64,000 nucleotides of DNA from Desulforamulus ferrireducens (GCF_002005145.1 NZ_CP019698.1:2108001-2172000), one strand, 5' to 3'; shown: positions 36,672-45,994, numbered from the stretch's first letter. The notes: a model not told the origin generated them from the sequence alone. Program-made: numbers and translations.

Positions 36672-38729
36672 TTAACTTACATCACTATACTTTACAAAAT
36701 CCGGGAAGCGCTGGGCAAATTGTTGGAAGAGATAGCGGTTCTCCGGGTTTTTTAACTCCGGGTCTGACTGGAGAATTCTTTCCGCTTCCGCCTTGGCTTT
36801 CTCTATTTCCCGGCTGTCCCTTAGTAGATCGGCTATTTTAAAATCCGGCAAACCGGATTGACGAGTACCAAAAAATTCCCCCGGACCCCGCAGCTTCAAA
36901 TCTTCCTCTGCTAACACAAAGCCATCCTGGGTACGGCACATGGCAGCTAAGCGCTCCTTAGCTTCCTTGGTGGTAGGATTACCCACCAGGATGCAGTAGG
37001 ACTGATGGCTGCCCCGGCCAACCCGACCCCTGAGCTGGTGCAGTTGGGCCAGACCAAATCTTTGGGCATCCCACACCACCATGACGGTGGCATTGGGCAC
37101 ATCCACCCCCACCTCAATAACTGTGGTGGAAACCAGCACATTGATTTTGTTTTGGCGGAACTCCTGCATCACCTGCTCCTTTTCCGCTGGTTTGAGACGA
37201 CCGTGTAACAGACCAAAGCTACATTCCGGCAGAGCCACTTTCAGCCTTTCATAAAGGTCGATGGCGGCCTGGGTATCCACCTTTTCTGATTCTTCCACCA
37301 GTGGACATACCACATATCCCTGGCGCCCCAGGGCCACCTGCTGTTTAATTAACCCCACCGCTTTGCCTGCCTGATTTAAGCTTAGTTGATGGGTTTTAAT
37401 GGTTTGTCTACCCGGGGGTAACTCATCGATGACGGAAACATCTAAATCACCGTATAGGGTAAGAGCTAATGTCCGGGGTATGGGAGTGGCAGTCATCACC
37501 AGCACATCCGGTCGCTGTCCTTTATCCTGAAGGGCCGCCCGTTGGCGCACCCCAAAGCGATGCTGCTCATCCACCACCACTAAGGCTAAATTTTTAAACT
37601 GAACTCCTTCTTGGATTAAGGCATGGGTACCAATGACCACTTGCACCTCACCGCTGGCCACCTTAGCCAGCAAACTGCTACGCCCCCGACGATTGCTGCC
37701 GGTGAGCAAAGCCACTTTGATCCCCAACGGCTCCAGTAAAGCCGTAATACTGGCAGCATGTTGTTCCGCCAGGATCTCGGTAGGTGCCATTAAAGCGCCT
37801 TGCAAACCAGACCCCACGGCCATAGCCAGAGCTAAGGCTGCCACCACGGTTTTCCCTGCCCCTACATCACCTTGCAACAGACGATTCATGGGATATGGCG
37901 CCAAAAGATCTTCCTTTATTTCCTGCCATACCCGCTGCTGTGCCCCGGTAAGCTTAAAGGGTAGTCCCTGCAGAAGTTGCTCGGCTAACTGTTGCTGCTC
38001 ATACCGGTGTAATTTGGGCTGCCGAATAAAACGCTGTTTTTGCAAATTAAGGCCCAATTGAAATAAAAATAGTTCCTCCAGGACAAATCTCTTACGTGCC
38101 CTTTGGTAAGATTTTTCATCCGCGGGAAAATGAATATTCTGCAGCGCCTCGGGCAAACAGGGTAACCCATGACGGTCCAACAGGGCATCCGGTAAGAACT
38201 CTCTTATTTGACTGCCCAAAGCCTCCAGGGTTGTTTTGACCAGACCCCTGAGGAATCTTTGACTAATATTTTCGGTCAGTGGGTAGATGGGTACAATTCG
38301 ACCACTATGTAAGCCCTCATCACCTTCCAGCAATTCATGGTCGGTAACTTGAATTTGTGGCACGCCAAAATTTCTTTCCATTTTCCCGGTGAGCAAAAGC
38401 TTCTTACCCGGAGGATACTGCTTGCGAATATAGGGCTGATTAAACCAAACAGCAAAGAAGGTGGCCGCACCCTCCTGCAGAGTTAGTTTAGTGATGGTTA
38501 GGCCACGCCTGGGCTTGGTTTCTTGGCTTGCAATGACCGTTCCTTTGACCGTGGCCAAATCCCCCTGACCATAGGCGTGGGCCGGCAGAATCCGGGACCG
38601 ATCTTGATAGTCCCGGGGAAAATGATAGAGGATATCCCAAACAGTATATATCCCCAGACGTTCCAATTGCTTTGCCCGCTGGGGACCTACTCCCTTTATA
38701 TATTGCACTGGTTTAGATAAATCAATCAA
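36672..38729 (-). CDS. recG: ATP-dependent DNA helicase RecG
   Basis: Helicase that reverses stalled forks and processes branched DNA. The 685 residues have the N-terminal wedge/OB domain (about 1-240), Walker A LLQGDVGAGKTVVAALAL (about 280), the DEQH box (VVVDEQHRFGV), motif III MTATPIPRTLAL and C-terminal helicase motifs HQLRGRVGRG, ending with the RecG-specific LRGPGEFFGTRQSG. Start is TTG 38729 after GGTGATG. Confidence 0.95.
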   Translation of the reverse strand: MIDLSKPVQYIKGVGPQRAKQLERLGIYTVWDILYHFPRDYQDRSRILPAHAYGQGDLATVKGTVIASQETKPRRGLTITKLTLQEGAATFFAVWFNQPYIRKQYPPGKKLLLTGKMERNFGVPQIQVTDHELLEGDEGLHSGRIVPIYPLTENISQRFLRGLVKTTLEALGSQIREFLPDALLDRHGLPCLPEALQNIHFPADEKSYQRARKRFVLEELFLFQLGLNLQKQRFIRQPKLHRYEQQQLAEQLLQGLPFKLTGAQQRVWQEIKEDLLAPYPMNRLLQGDVGAGKTVVAALALAMAVGSGLQGALMAPTEILAEQHAASITALLEPLGIKVALLTGSNRRGRSSLLAKVASGEVQVVIGTHALIQEGVQFKNLALVVVDEQHRFGVRQRAALQDKGQRPDVLVMTATPIPRTLALTLYGDLDVSVIDELPPGRQTIKTHQLSLNQAGKAVGLIKQQVALGRQGYVVCPLVEESEKVDTQAAIDLYERLKVALPECSFGLLHGRLKPAEKEQVMQEFRQNKINVLVSTTVIEVGVDVPNATVMVVWDAQRFGLAQLHQLRGRVGRGSHQSYCILVGNPTTKEAKERLAAMCRTQDGFVLAEEDLKLRGPGEFFGTRQSGLPDFKIADLLRDSREIEKAKAEAERILQSDPELKNPENRYLFQQFAQRFPDFVKYSDVS

Positions 38730-38811
38730 TTGGCATCACCCGTGTAAAACATATGTTCTAATTATAGCATGGCAGGAATTACCACGGTAGTAAGTTTTAT
38801 TAATTTTTCAT

Positions 38812-38839
38812 TTGATTTTAGGTATATTTGTGGTATACT
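38812..38839 (+). promoter_or_regulatory. Promoter of rpmB
   Basis: TTGATT (38812-38817), a 16-base spacer and TATACT (38834-38839), about 60 bases before the start codon. Confidence 0.6.
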
Positions 38840-38906
38840 ATCCAAGTGAGATTAAATAAGTGTATTTTTGTGACATTTTTATTGTGTCATTAAAGGAGGT
38901 GTAACT

Positions 38907-39095
38907 ATGGCCAAGTGTGCAATTTGTGACAAAGGTGTAAAAGTTGGCATTAAGCTAAGCCACTCTCATATTAGAACTAAACGGACCTGGTCACCTAACC
39001 TGCAAAGAGTGAAAGCCATCGTTGATGGTTCCCCTAAGCGGATCATGGTATGCACCCGTTGTCTGCGGAGTGGAAAAGTGCAGCGGGCTATTTAG
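38907..39095 (+). CDS. rpmB: 50S ribosomal protein L28
   Basis: 62-residue large-subunit protein. It begins AKCAICDKGVKVG, and has the SHIRTKRTWSPNLQ core and a CTRC pair, so it is the zinc-binding form. AAAGGAGGTG ribosome site. Monocistronic between recG and the rib operon. Confidence 0.95.
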   Translation: MAKCAICDKGVKVGIKLSHSHIRTKRTWSPNLQRVKAIVDGSPKRIMVCTRCLRSGKVQRAI

Positions 39096-39120
39096 TTGCA
39101 CCTTTTTAGATATGGTTATG

Positions 39121-39139
39121 AAACGGCCTCTGGCCGTTT
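39121..39139 (+). terminator. Terminator after rpmB
   Basis: 8-bp stem AAACGGCC/GGCCGTTT with a three-base loop, followed by TTT. Confidence 0.85.
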
Positions 39140-39151
39140 TTTAATTTGTAC

Positions 39152-39189
39152 AAAAAAGTAAAGCACCCTAACAGGCGCTTTACTTTTTT
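39152..39189. terminator. Terminator of the rib operon (bidirectional)
   Basis: Perfect 13-bp stem AAAAAAGTAAAGC with a 12-base loop right after the ribH stop; T-rich on both strands. Confidence 0.88.
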
Positions 39190-39192
39190 TCA

Positions 39193-39663
39193 TTATACCG
39201 TAAATGTCTTCAGCAGATTAGCCATTTCAATGGCGGTGTTGGCAGCTTCCCATCCTTTGTTACCTGCTTTGGTACCGGCCCTTTCAATGGCTTGTTCAAT
39301 GGTGTCCACAGTTAACACACCAAAGATAACAGGTAAGTTAGCATCCAAACCTACTTTAGCCACACCTTTGGAAACTTCCGCGGATACATAGTCAAAGTGA
39401 GGTGTAGCACCCCGAATTACCGCACCCAGGGTAATCACTGCATCATAACGGTTTAAGCCGGCCATCTTTTTAGCCACCAGCGGAATTTCAAAGGCACCGG
39501 GAACCCAGGCCACCTCAATATCATCCTCTGCTACACCGTGACGCACCAGCGCATCGATAGCGCCGCTTAACAGCTTGCTGGTAATAAACTCATTAAAACG
39601 ACCTGCCACAATACCGATCTTTAGTCCCTGACCTAGTAAGTGTCCTTCATATACCTTTGGCAT
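39193..39663 (-). CDS. ribH: 6,7-dimethyl-8-ribityllumazine synthase
   Basis: Penultimate step of riboflavin synthesis; forms large shells in many bacteria. The 156-residue protein has the substrate sites [31 protein letters not shown] and the catalytic H in that last motif. Start is one of two adjacent ATG codons (39666/39663) after GAGGGG. Last gene of ribDEBAH. Confidence 0.95.
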   Translation of the reverse strand: MPKVYEGHLLGQGLKIGIVAGRFNEFITSKLLSGAIDALVRHGVAEDDIEVAWVPGAFEIPLVAKKMAGLNRYDAVITLGAVIRGATPHFDYVSAEVSKGVAKVGLDANLPVIFGVLTVDTIEQAIERAGTKAGNKGWEAANTAIEMANLLKTFTV

Positions 39664-39704
39664 CATTATTTCCCCTCTCTGGTTCATATTTTATAAGTCC
39701 TTTG

Positions 39705-40934
39705 CTACTCGTTGACAGGTTTCTTTCTTTCATTAAGGTTCAACAAATGCCCCAGCTTGCATTTCTTTGTACTGAGGTATCTTTCGTTAGATTGTCCGGC
39801 AGCCACCTCGATGGGTACCCGATCCACCACTTGCAGACCATAACCCTCCAGTCCGGCAATCTTACGGGGGTTGTTGGTCAGTAACCGTATTTTGGTAAGC
39901 CCCAGATCCGCTAAGATTTGCGCACCAATGCCATAATCCCGCAGATCTGCCGGGAATCCTAAGGCCAGATTGGCCTCCACGGTATCGGCCCCCATATCCT
40001 GTAGCTTGTAGGCTCTTATTTTATTCATCAAGCCAATGCCCCGGCCCTCCTGCCTCATATAAAGGAGGACTCCAACACCTTCCTTGGCAATGGCTTGCAT
40101 GGCCTTGGCAAATTGTTCTCCACAGTCGCAGCGCAGTGAGCCAAAGACATCACCGGTTAGACACTCGGAATGCACTCTCACCAAAGGAGCCTCTACACTA
40201 CTGAGATCCCCTTTTACCAATGCCACATGACCCTTGCCATCGATAGTACTTTCATAGCCCACGGCTACAAAATCACCATATTTGGTGGGCATCATTGCGG
40301 AATCTACTTTCCTCACAAATTTTTCATGATGCCTGCGGTATTTAATTAAATCGGCAATGGTGATTAGCTTTAGTTGATGGGTTTGGCAAAACTCCACTAA
40401 TTCCGGAACTCTGGCCATGGTGCCATCGTCCTTCATAATTTCACAAATGACTCCGGCAGCTTTTAAACCCGCTAATCTGGCCAAATCCACCGCTGCTTCG
40501 GTATGACCGGAGCGTACCAAAACACCGCCTTCTTTAGGACGTAGTGGGAAAATGTGTCCTGGCCGGCGTAAGTCCTCGGGTTTGGTCTTAGGGTCTAAAA
40601 TCTTTTGCACAGTGAGGGCCCGTTCAACGGCTGAAATACCGGTGGTACATTCTTTGGCATCCACTGAAACGGTGAATGCTGTACCATGGGGGTCGGTGTT
40701 GTTGGTAACCATGGCAGGCAGATTCAGCTCATCCAGTCGTTCGCCATAAATAGGCATGCAAATTAGCCCGCGAGCATAGGTAGCCATAAAATTAATGGCT
40801 TCGGGAGTTGCTTTTTCGGCGGCTATCACCAAATCGCCCTCGTTTTCCCGGTCCTCATCATCCACTACCACCACCATTTTACCGGCACGGATATCCTCTA
40901 AAGCTTCTTCAATGGTATTAAATTTAACCGTCAT
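39705..40934 (-). CDS. ribBA: Bifunctional DHBP synthase / GTP cyclohydrolase II
   Basis: Provides both riboflavin precursors. The 409 residues combine an N-terminal 3,4-dihydroxy-2-butanone-4-phosphate synthase ([11 protein letters not shown] at about 25, [23 protein letters not shown]) and a C-terminal GTP cyclohydrolase II (about 205-400) with zinc site [17 protein letters not shown] and catalytic RQEGRGIGL. Ribosome site GGAGGGAC. Confidence 0.96.
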   Translation of the reverse strand: MTVKFNTIEEALEDIRAGKMVVVVDDEDRENEGDLVIAAEKATPEAINFMATYARGLICMPIYGERLDELNLPAMVTNNTDPHGTAFTVSVDAKECTTGISAVERALTVQKILDPKTKPEDLRRPGHIFPLRPKEGGVLVRSGHTEAAVDLARLAGLKAAGVICEIMKDDGTMARVPELVEFCQTHQLKLITIADLIKYRRHHEKFVRKVDSAMMPTKYGDFVAVGYESTIDGKGHVALVKGDLSSVEAPLVRVHSECLTGDVFGSLRCDCGEQFAKAMQAIAKEGVGVLLYMRQEGRGIGLMNKIRAYKLQDMGADTVEANLALGFPADLRDYGIGAQILADLGLTKIRLLTNNPRKIAGLEGYGLQVVDRVPIEVAAGQSNERYLSTKKCKLGHLLNLNERKKPVNE

Positions 40935-40946
40935 AACTAGTCCCTC

Positions 40947-41600
40947 CTATAAAAATCCGTTCCTGGCCAAAAACTCCATGTTTATTTTACTATTTCCCTT
41001 TACTTCCTGCTGCTCACCCTGCAGTAACCTCTCTATATATTTGCCAAGGATATCTGACTCCAGGTTAACCGTAGCCCCGATTCCTTTGCTGCCTAAGATA
41101 GTGGCCTGGGCTGTGTGGGGAATAAGGGAAACTTGAAAAGTATCCCCCACAAAATCCACCACCGTCAAACTGGTCCCGTCAATACCCACGGACCCTTTTT
41201 TAATGATATACTTCATCACCTGGGGTGGCGCCTGAATGGTAATTAAAGTGGCAATATCGCGTTTTTCTATGCGCACAATGCTGCCCACACCATCCACATG
41301 GCCTGATACCCAATGGCCGCCCAAACGATCCCCTAATCTTAGGGCCCGTTCCAGGTTAACCTTACTACCTGGCCTTAAGGCTCCTAAATTAGTTTTGGCC
41401 AGGGTTTCAGCCATGACATCAGCGGTAAAACTTCCCTCACTAAAGGCAGTGACAGTTAGGCAAACTCCATTTACCGCTATACTGTCCCCGAGTTTAACAT
41501 CCTCCAATACCTTGCTGGCTAGAATGGTTAAATGGGCCGAATCCGGGCCTCGGGTAATGCCTTTAATGGTACCTATTTCCTCAACTATACCGGTAAAGAT
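40947..41600 (-). CDS. ribE: Riboflavin synthase alpha chain, apparent ATC start
   Basis: Dismutation of two lumazines to riboflavin. The complete family sequence, beginning with the almost invariant FTGIVEEIG, is in frame from 41597 on; the codon before it, at 41598-41600 where the usual ATG belongs, is ATC. GGGAGGTGG ends six bases upstream, so initiation at ATC fits well. From there the protein is 217 residues, the family's normal length, with two lumazine-binding barrels ([13 protein letters not shown], then [13 protein letters not shown] and DGTSLTVVD). The first standard start codon (TTG 41507) would remove 31 residues, including the essential N-terminus. The start overlaps the ribD end by 16 bases. 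Confidence 0.85.
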   Translation of the reverse strand: MFTGIVEEIGTIKGITRGPDSAHLTILASKVLEDVKLGDSIAVNGVCLTVTAFSEGSFTADVMAETLAKTNLGALRPGSKVNLERALRLGDRLGGHWVSGHVDGVGSIVRIEKRDIATLITIQAPPQVMKYIIKKGSVGIDGTSLTVVDFVGDTFQVSLIPHTAQATILGSKGIGATVNLESDILGKYIERLLQGEQQEVKGNSKINMEFLARNGFL

Positions 41601-42712
41601 AAGCTGCCACCTCCCTTTGAGGTATATCCAGTAAGCAAGATGTCTTCACCCAGCCTCTGTACCTCCACATCATAGAGCTGGGTAGCATCCCGCAAGGTGG
41701 CTACTCCCTCGCCTCTGACGGGGCCTGGCGCGGCATCACCGCCAATAATTTTGGGAGCTATAAACCAAGCCACTTTATCCACGATACCCGCCGCCAGGGC
41801 GGAACCGTTAACTTTGCCGCCACCTTCTATAAGAATACTGGTAATTTGTTTTTCACCTAACATTTCCATCAGCTTGTTCAGGTCTACCCCCGGTCCTGTC
41901 CCGGGAACTATTAATACTTCGGCTCCCGCTGCCATCAAACTGGCCCGCCGCTCCACCGGAGCAGCCTCGGTGGTGGCCACAATGGTATGGGCCGCCGATT
42001 CCTGGAGCAGTATCTTAGCCCCGGTAGGCGTGCGGGCGTAGCTGTCTAAAATAATGCGTATGGGGTCTTTGCCTCTACCCTCGGGCAATCTTGCCGTGAG
42101 GGAAGGATCATCGGTCAAAATGGTATTAACCCCCACCATAATGGCGTCGTAACTATCCCTCAATCGGTGCCCATAGGCCCGGGCTGCTTCACCGGTAATC
42201 CATTTAGATTCACCGGTGGCAGTGGCAATTTTACCATCCAGACTGGTGGCTGCCTTAAGCACCACAAAGGGACGCTTGGTGGTGATATACTTAATAAATA
42301 CTTCATTTAATCTCTTGGCTTCCTCTTCCAGGACGCCGCATTTTACTTCCAGACCGGCTTTCTTGAGGATAGCCAGTCCCTTACCTGCCACCAATGGGTT
42401 GGGGTCGGTCATGGCCGCCACCACCCTAACTACGCCGGCCTTGATCAGTGCCTCGGTGCAGGGTCCGGTACGACCATAATGACAACAGGGTTCCAGCGTG
42501 ACATAGGCAGTGGCACCCCTGGCCTTTTCTCCGGCATCCGCCAGGGCCACCACTTCGGCATGGGCACTGCCTGCCTTGGCATGAAAGCCCTGGCCAACCA
42601 CTTCTCCATCCTTAACCAAGACAGCTCCCACCATCGGGTTAGGACTGGTGCGCCCTCTGGCTTTCTCTGCCAATCCCAGGGCCAGTTGCATATAATGTCT
42701 ATCCTGATCCAC
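41585..42712 (-). CDS. ribD: Bifunctional riboflavin deaminase/reductase
   Basis: Second and third steps of the pathway: deamination of the pyrimidine and NADPH reduction of its ribosyl chain. The 375-residue protein has the zinc cytidine-deaminase-like domain (HAEVVAL, PCCHYGRTGPC; about 45-90) and the C-terminal DHFR-like reductase domain (from about 145, RPFVVLKAATSLDGKIAT). Start GTG 42712 eight bases after GGGAGATG. First gene behind the FMN riboswitch. Confidence 0.95.
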   Translation of the reverse strand: MDQDRHYMQLALGLAEKARGRTSPNPMVGAVLVKDGEVVGQGFHAKAGSAHAEVVALADAGEKARGATAYVTLEPCCHYGRTGPCTEALIKAGVVRVVAAMTDPNPLVAGKGLAILKKAGLEVKCGVLEEEAKRLNEVFIKYITTKRPFVVLKAATSLDGKIATATGESKWITGEAARAYGHRLRDSYDAIMVGVNTILTDDPSLTARLPEGRGKDPIRIILDSYARTPTGAKILLQESAAHTIVATTEAAPVERRASLMAAGAEVLIVPGTGPGVDLNKLMEMLGEKQITSILIEGGGKVNGSALAAGIVDKVAWFIAPKIIGGDAAPGPVRGEGVATLRDATQLYDVEVQRLGEDILLTGYTSKGGGSLSLPV

Positions 42713-42741
42713 TCACAGATCATCTCCCAAGTAAATAGTAA

Positions 42742-42762
42742 AACCCCGGGAAACCCAGGGTT
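42742..42762 (-). terminator. Riboswitch expression-platform terminator
   Basis: Stem AACCCTGGG / CCCGGGGTT with one mismatched pair, loop TTT, then TTTT on the minus strand. It lies between the FMN aptamer and ribD, about 56 bases past the aptamer, so FMN binding would favour termination. Confidence 0.8.
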
Positions 42763-42817
42763 AAAGGCAAAAGGAGAATAAACCTAACAAAAAGTCATTT
42801 TTGCGAGGTTTCTTGAC

Positions 42818-42941
42818 AACCTTCTCCCATCCAGACTTTAACTGTCGGCTCTGGCATCTCACCAGATCCTGCCCTTGCGGGCTCGCGGGCTCGGCCCAAG
42901 GCCATACCGCCGGTAAGGAATTTCACCTAACCCTGAAGGTT
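42818..42941 (-). ncRNA. FMN riboswitch (RFN element)
   Basis: On the minus strand the P1 stem AACCTTC/GAAGGTT encloses the conserved RFN blocks: AGGTGAAATTCC, ACCGGCGGTA, GCCCGCGAGC, GATCTGGTGAGATGCC and AGTCTGGATGGGAGAAGG. It senses FMN and controls ribDEBAH. Confidence 0.96.
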
Positions 42942-42962
42942 ACTACTTATTCAATTAAGACC

Positions 42963-42992
42963 ATTATATTCCTGTGGTTGTTCGTATGTCAA
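42963..42992 (-). promoter_or_regulatory. Sigma-A promoter of the rib operon
   Basis: TTGACA (42987-42992), an 18-base spacer, TATAAT (42963-42968) on the minus strand; transcription would begin about ten bases before the riboswitch. Confidence 0.88.
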
Positions 42993-43073
42993 TGGTTTAT
43001 CAAGTATTAACCTAATGGCTAGGCTCATTTATAAGGCAAAAGTAGTTTCACCATTATTATTTTAAAAAATGTA

Positions 43074-43102
43074 GTGACATTTAGAAGTTAATATTATATA
43101 TT
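43074..43102 (+). promoter_or_regulatory. Promoter of the cadC-cadA operon
   Basis: GTGACA (43074-43079), 17-base spacer, TATATT (43097-43102). Confidence 0.65.
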
Positions 43103-43107
43103 ACAAT

Positions 43108-43129
43108 TAAACGATTGCTTAATTGTTTA
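43108..43129 (+). promoter_or_regulatory. Probable ArsR/CadC-type operator
   Basis: An imperfect 22-bp inverted repeat with outer arms TAAAC...GTTTA and inner ATT...AAT, placed at the start of transcription and 17 bases before the start codon. Position and symmetry fit an ArsR/SmtB-family repressor site. Confidence 0.65.
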
Positions 43130-43145
43130 AGAGTGGGTGATAATT

Positions 43146-43502
43146 ATGACCTTTGAACATTGTCAGGAACACTGCGTCCATAACGAAGTCATTGCCCGTT
43201 TAAAACCGGCCGCGGAAGAGGCTGCCAAACTGGCACCTCTGTTTAAGGCTTTGTCCGATGAAACCAGGGTAAAGATTATTTATGCCTTAGCCCAGCAGGA
43301 ATTATGTGTCTGTGACATTGCCGAACTAACCGGCTGTACCCTGCCGGCGGTTTCCCATCATCTGCGTATTTTGCGCCATATGGGTTTGGCTAAGAGCCGC
43401 AAGGAAGGCAAATTTATCTACTACAATATTGACGACCACCATGTTTCCCAGATTATTACCGCTGCCTTTGAACACCTAAAGGAGGACAAACAGCATGGCT
43501 AA
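43146..43502 (+). CDS. cadC: Metal-sensing ArsR/CadC-family repressor
   Basis: A 118-residue winged-helix repressor. The helix-turn-helix is VCDIAELTGCTLPAVSHHLRIL (about 55-76, given here in part by CDIAELTGC). Cysteines C54 and C56 in ELCVCD and an N-terminal HCQEHC match the thiolate metal site of CadC, which binds Cd, Pb or Zn and then leaves DNA. Start ATG 43146. The coding end overlaps cadA by eight bases. Confidence 0.88.
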   Translation: MTFEHCQEHCVHNEVIARLKPAAEEAAKLAPLFKALSDETRVKIIYALAQQELCVCDIAELTGCTLPAVSHHLRILRHMGLAKSRKEGKFIYYNIDDHHVSQIITAAFEHLKEDKQHG

Positions 43503-45681
43503 TTCTCCATTAGAATTCCGCTTGGAAGGCTTATCCTGTGCCGATTGCGCTGCCAAGCTGGAAAGACAGATTGCCTCCTTGCCAGGGGTGGAACAGGCAA
43601 AGCTTAATTTTACCGCGGCCAAGTTAACGGTTTACGGTAATGTGGCAGCAAGCCTGGTTATTGACGAAGCAAAACGGGATGGAGTCAGGGCCATTCCCGC
43701 GGCGGAATACCGGCAACAGGAAGAAACAGCCTTTTGGGAAAAGCATCGTCGGGCCATCATTAGTGGCCTAGCTGGTCTCTTGGCAGGGCTGGGCTGGTTG
43801 CTGCATGATGCTTTAGGGATGGTAACAGCAGCTAAGGCTCTTTATTTAGCTTGCATTATTGTGGGTGGTTATCCGGTGGCCCGCAAGGCTCTCTACGCCC
43901 TCAGCCGCTGTCGTCTGGATATGAATGTGCTGATGACTGTAGCTGTGCTAGGGGCAATCCTAATTGACCAATGGAGTGAAGGTGCCACGGTGGCCTTTCT
44001 CTTCTCCCTGAGTGAAGCATTGGAAGCCTATACCATGGATAAAGCTCGCAACTCCATAAGTAGCTTAATTAAGCAGGCCCCTTCGGAAGCAACCATTAGA
44101 AGAGACCACCAGGAAATAAACCTGCCAGTTAGTGAAATTAAAGTTGGTGATATTTTAGTGGTGCGTCCGGGGGAAAAAATAGCCATGGATGGGATAATCT
44201 TGAGCGGTTCCTCCACCGTCAACCAGGCTGCTATTACCGGTGAATCAGTACCGGTGGAACGCCAACCGGGCGAAGAAGTTTTTGCGGGAACGATTAACGG
44301 TGAGGGCAGCTTAGAGGTGCGAGTCACCAAGCTGGTGCAGGATAATACCCTGTCGCGGATTATTCACCTGGTGGAAGAAGCCCAGGCCCAGCGGGCGCCG
44401 GCTCAAACCTTTGTGGAGCGTTTCGCTGCCATCTATACTCCCATCGTGCTTATACTGGCGGTTCTGATTGTCACTATACCTCCCTTATTACTGGCAGAAC
44501 CCTGGCAACCTTGGATTTACCGAGGTCTGGCCCTGCTGGTGGTAGCCTGTCCCTGTGCCCTGGTGGTATCCACCCCGGTGGCCATTGTTGCGGCCATTGG
44601 CAACAGCGCCCGACATGGTGTCTTAATTAAGGGGGGTGCCCATTTAGAAACCCTTGGCAGATTAAAAGCCCTGGCCTTTGATAAGACCGGCACCTTAACC
44701 CAGGGTTTACCTGAAGTTACCGAGATCATTACCGCTCCGGGAATAAGCAAAGAAACATTGTTAGCAGTGGCTGCAGCGGTGGAGCATCACTCGGAGCATC
44801 CCCTGGCCAGAGCAATTATGCGCCGGGCACAACAGGACCGGCTCAATTATCAACCGGCTACAGCTTTTCACGCCTTAACCGGACTGGGGGCCAAAGCCCT
44901 GGTTGAAGGCCAATGGGTACTGGTGGGTAACCCCCGTTTGCTGGAACAACAGGGCATCGACCTGACCGATTGGCACCCTTCCCTAACCAACCTCTCGGCC
45001 CAGGGGCAAACGGTCATTTTGGTGGCCCGAGACAATGTGGTTTGGGGCTTGATTGCCCTGGCAGATACCCTTCGTCCCCAGTCGGCAGCAACCCTGAGGA
45101 CCTTAAAAGAACAAAACCTCTCTCCGCTCATTATGCTGACCGGTGATAACCAAGCAACCGCCCGCCACATTGCGACCAAAGTCGGTGTGGATCAATACCA
45201 GGCCAATTTACTCCCCCAGGATAAAGTAACCGCCCTTAAAGAGTTAAGGGAGACCCACGGGCTAATTGGCATGGTTGGTGATGGTATGAATGACGCGCCG
45301 GCCCTGGCCTCTGCCAGCGTAGGCATTGCCATGGGTACCGCCGGCAGCGACACCGCTTTGGAAACTGCCGATGTCGTCCTCATGGGAGATGATTTAACCA
45401 AGCTGCCCTTTGCCATCCAGATGGGAAGGGCCGCCCTGAGGGTGATTAAACAAAATATTTCCTTTGCCATTGGCATTAAACTACTGGCGGTGCTGGCAGT
45501 CTTTCCCGGCTGGTTGACCCTTTGGTTGGCCATTTTGGCGGATATGGGCGCCACGGTTCTGGTAACCTTGAACAGTATACGTTTAATTGGCCTAAAGCCT
45601 GCCACAGATAAAAATTCTTCCCCCACAGTCAAGCCGGCGCATACACATCATTGTGCCTGTGCCCATACCGGGGGAGGCTGA
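43495..45681 (+). CDS. cadA: Cadmium/zinc/lead-exporting P1B-type ATPase
   Basis: A 728-residue membrane pump. N-terminal heavy-metal domain with GLSCADCAAKLE (C15, C18); six to eight membrane helices; the transport motif CPC (VVACPCALVVSTPV) of Zn/Cd/Pb pumps; phosphorylation site DKTGTLTQG; SEHPLA histidine motif; GDGMNDAPALA hinge. The C-terminal tail is His/Cys-rich (HTHHCACAH), an extra metal-binding end. Ribosome site AGGAGG. Controlled with cadC by the operator at 43108. Confidence 0.94.
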   Translation: MANSPLEFRLEGLSCADCAAKLERQIASLPGVEQAKLNFTAAKLTVYGNVAASLVIDEAKRDGVRAIPAAEYRQQEETAFWEKHRRAIISGLAGLLAGLGWLLHDALGMVTAAKALYLACIIVGGYPVARKALYALSRCRLDMNVLMTVAVLGAILIDQWSEGATVAFLFSLSEALEAYTMDKARNSISSLIKQAPSEATIRRDHQEINLPVSEIKVGDILVVRPGEKIAMDGIILSGSSTVNQAAITGESVPVERQPGEEVFAGTINGEGSLEVRVTKLVQDNTLSRIIHLVEEAQAQRAPAQTFVERFAAIYTPIVLILAVLIVTIPPLLLAEPWQPWIYRGLALLVVACPCALVVSTPVAIVAAIGNSARHGVLIKGGAHLETLGRLKALAFDKTGTLTQGLPEVTEIITAPGISKETLLAVAAAVEHHSEHPLARAIMRRAQQDRLNYQPATAFHALTGLGAKALVEGQWVLVGNPRLLEQQGIDLTDWHPSLTNLSAQGQTVILVARDNVVWGLIALADTLRPQSAATLRTLKEQNLSPLIMLTGDNQATARHIATKVGVDQYQANLLPQDKVTALKELRETHGLIGMVGDGMNDAPALASASVGIAMGTAGSDTALETADVVLMGDDLTKLPFAIQMGRAALRVIKQNISFAIGIKLLAVLAVFPGWLTLWLAILADMGATVLVTLNSIRLIGLKPATDKNSSPTVKPAHTHHCACAHTGGG

Positions 45682-45713
45682 AGCTAATCAAATTACCCCG
45701 TGCCGGGTAAAAT

Positions 45714-45746
45714 AAAAAGATCCGCCCTTGGTGGGTGGATCTTTTT
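45714..45746. terminator. Shared terminator of cadA and the 20-codon ORF
   Basis: 14-bp stem AAAAAGATCCGCCC with one G-T pair, 5-base loop and T runs on both strands. Confidence 0.88.
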
Positions 45747-45775
45747 TCTTGGACAGTTTACCGTCATGTCCAGGA

Positions 45776-45838
45776 CTATCTAAGGCAACCTTCTTTACAG
45801 TGGGCTGTTTCTCTGAGCATCCAGTGCTTTGTAAACAT
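45776..45838 (-). CDS. Twenty-residue ORF with a perfect ribosome site
   Basis: ATG 45838 is preceded by AGGAGGTGAGCAG, the best ribosome site in this part of the window. The peptide starts MFTKHWMLRE and ends HCKEGCLR with two cysteines four residues apart and a TAG stop. On the minus strand a small hairpin (TGGAC/GTCCA) and the terminator at 45714-45746 follow, so a short transcript of its own is likely. It could be a leader peptide, a metal-binding or sensory micropeptide, or a precursor of a modified peptide. I do not recognise a family. Confidence 0.5.
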   Translation of the reverse strand: MFTKHWMLRETAHCKEGCLR

Positions 45839-45955
45839 CTGCTCACCTCCTGCTATTTCTTGCATCTGAATCTAATTATATGACTAAAATGTAACATTAT
45901 TTATAAAAAAATATTATATTTTTATGACGAATATAATTTGCCCTCCGGATAAGAA

Positions 45956-45988
45956 AAGGAGTATTGCAATAATTTTACAACACTCCTT
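45956..45988 (-). terminator. Terminator after ackA
   Basis: Stem AAGGAGT(g)TTG / CAA(t)ACTCCTT with one mismatch, followed by TTTT on the minus strand; six bases past the ackA stop. Confidence 0.8.
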
Positions 45989-45994
45989 CTGATA

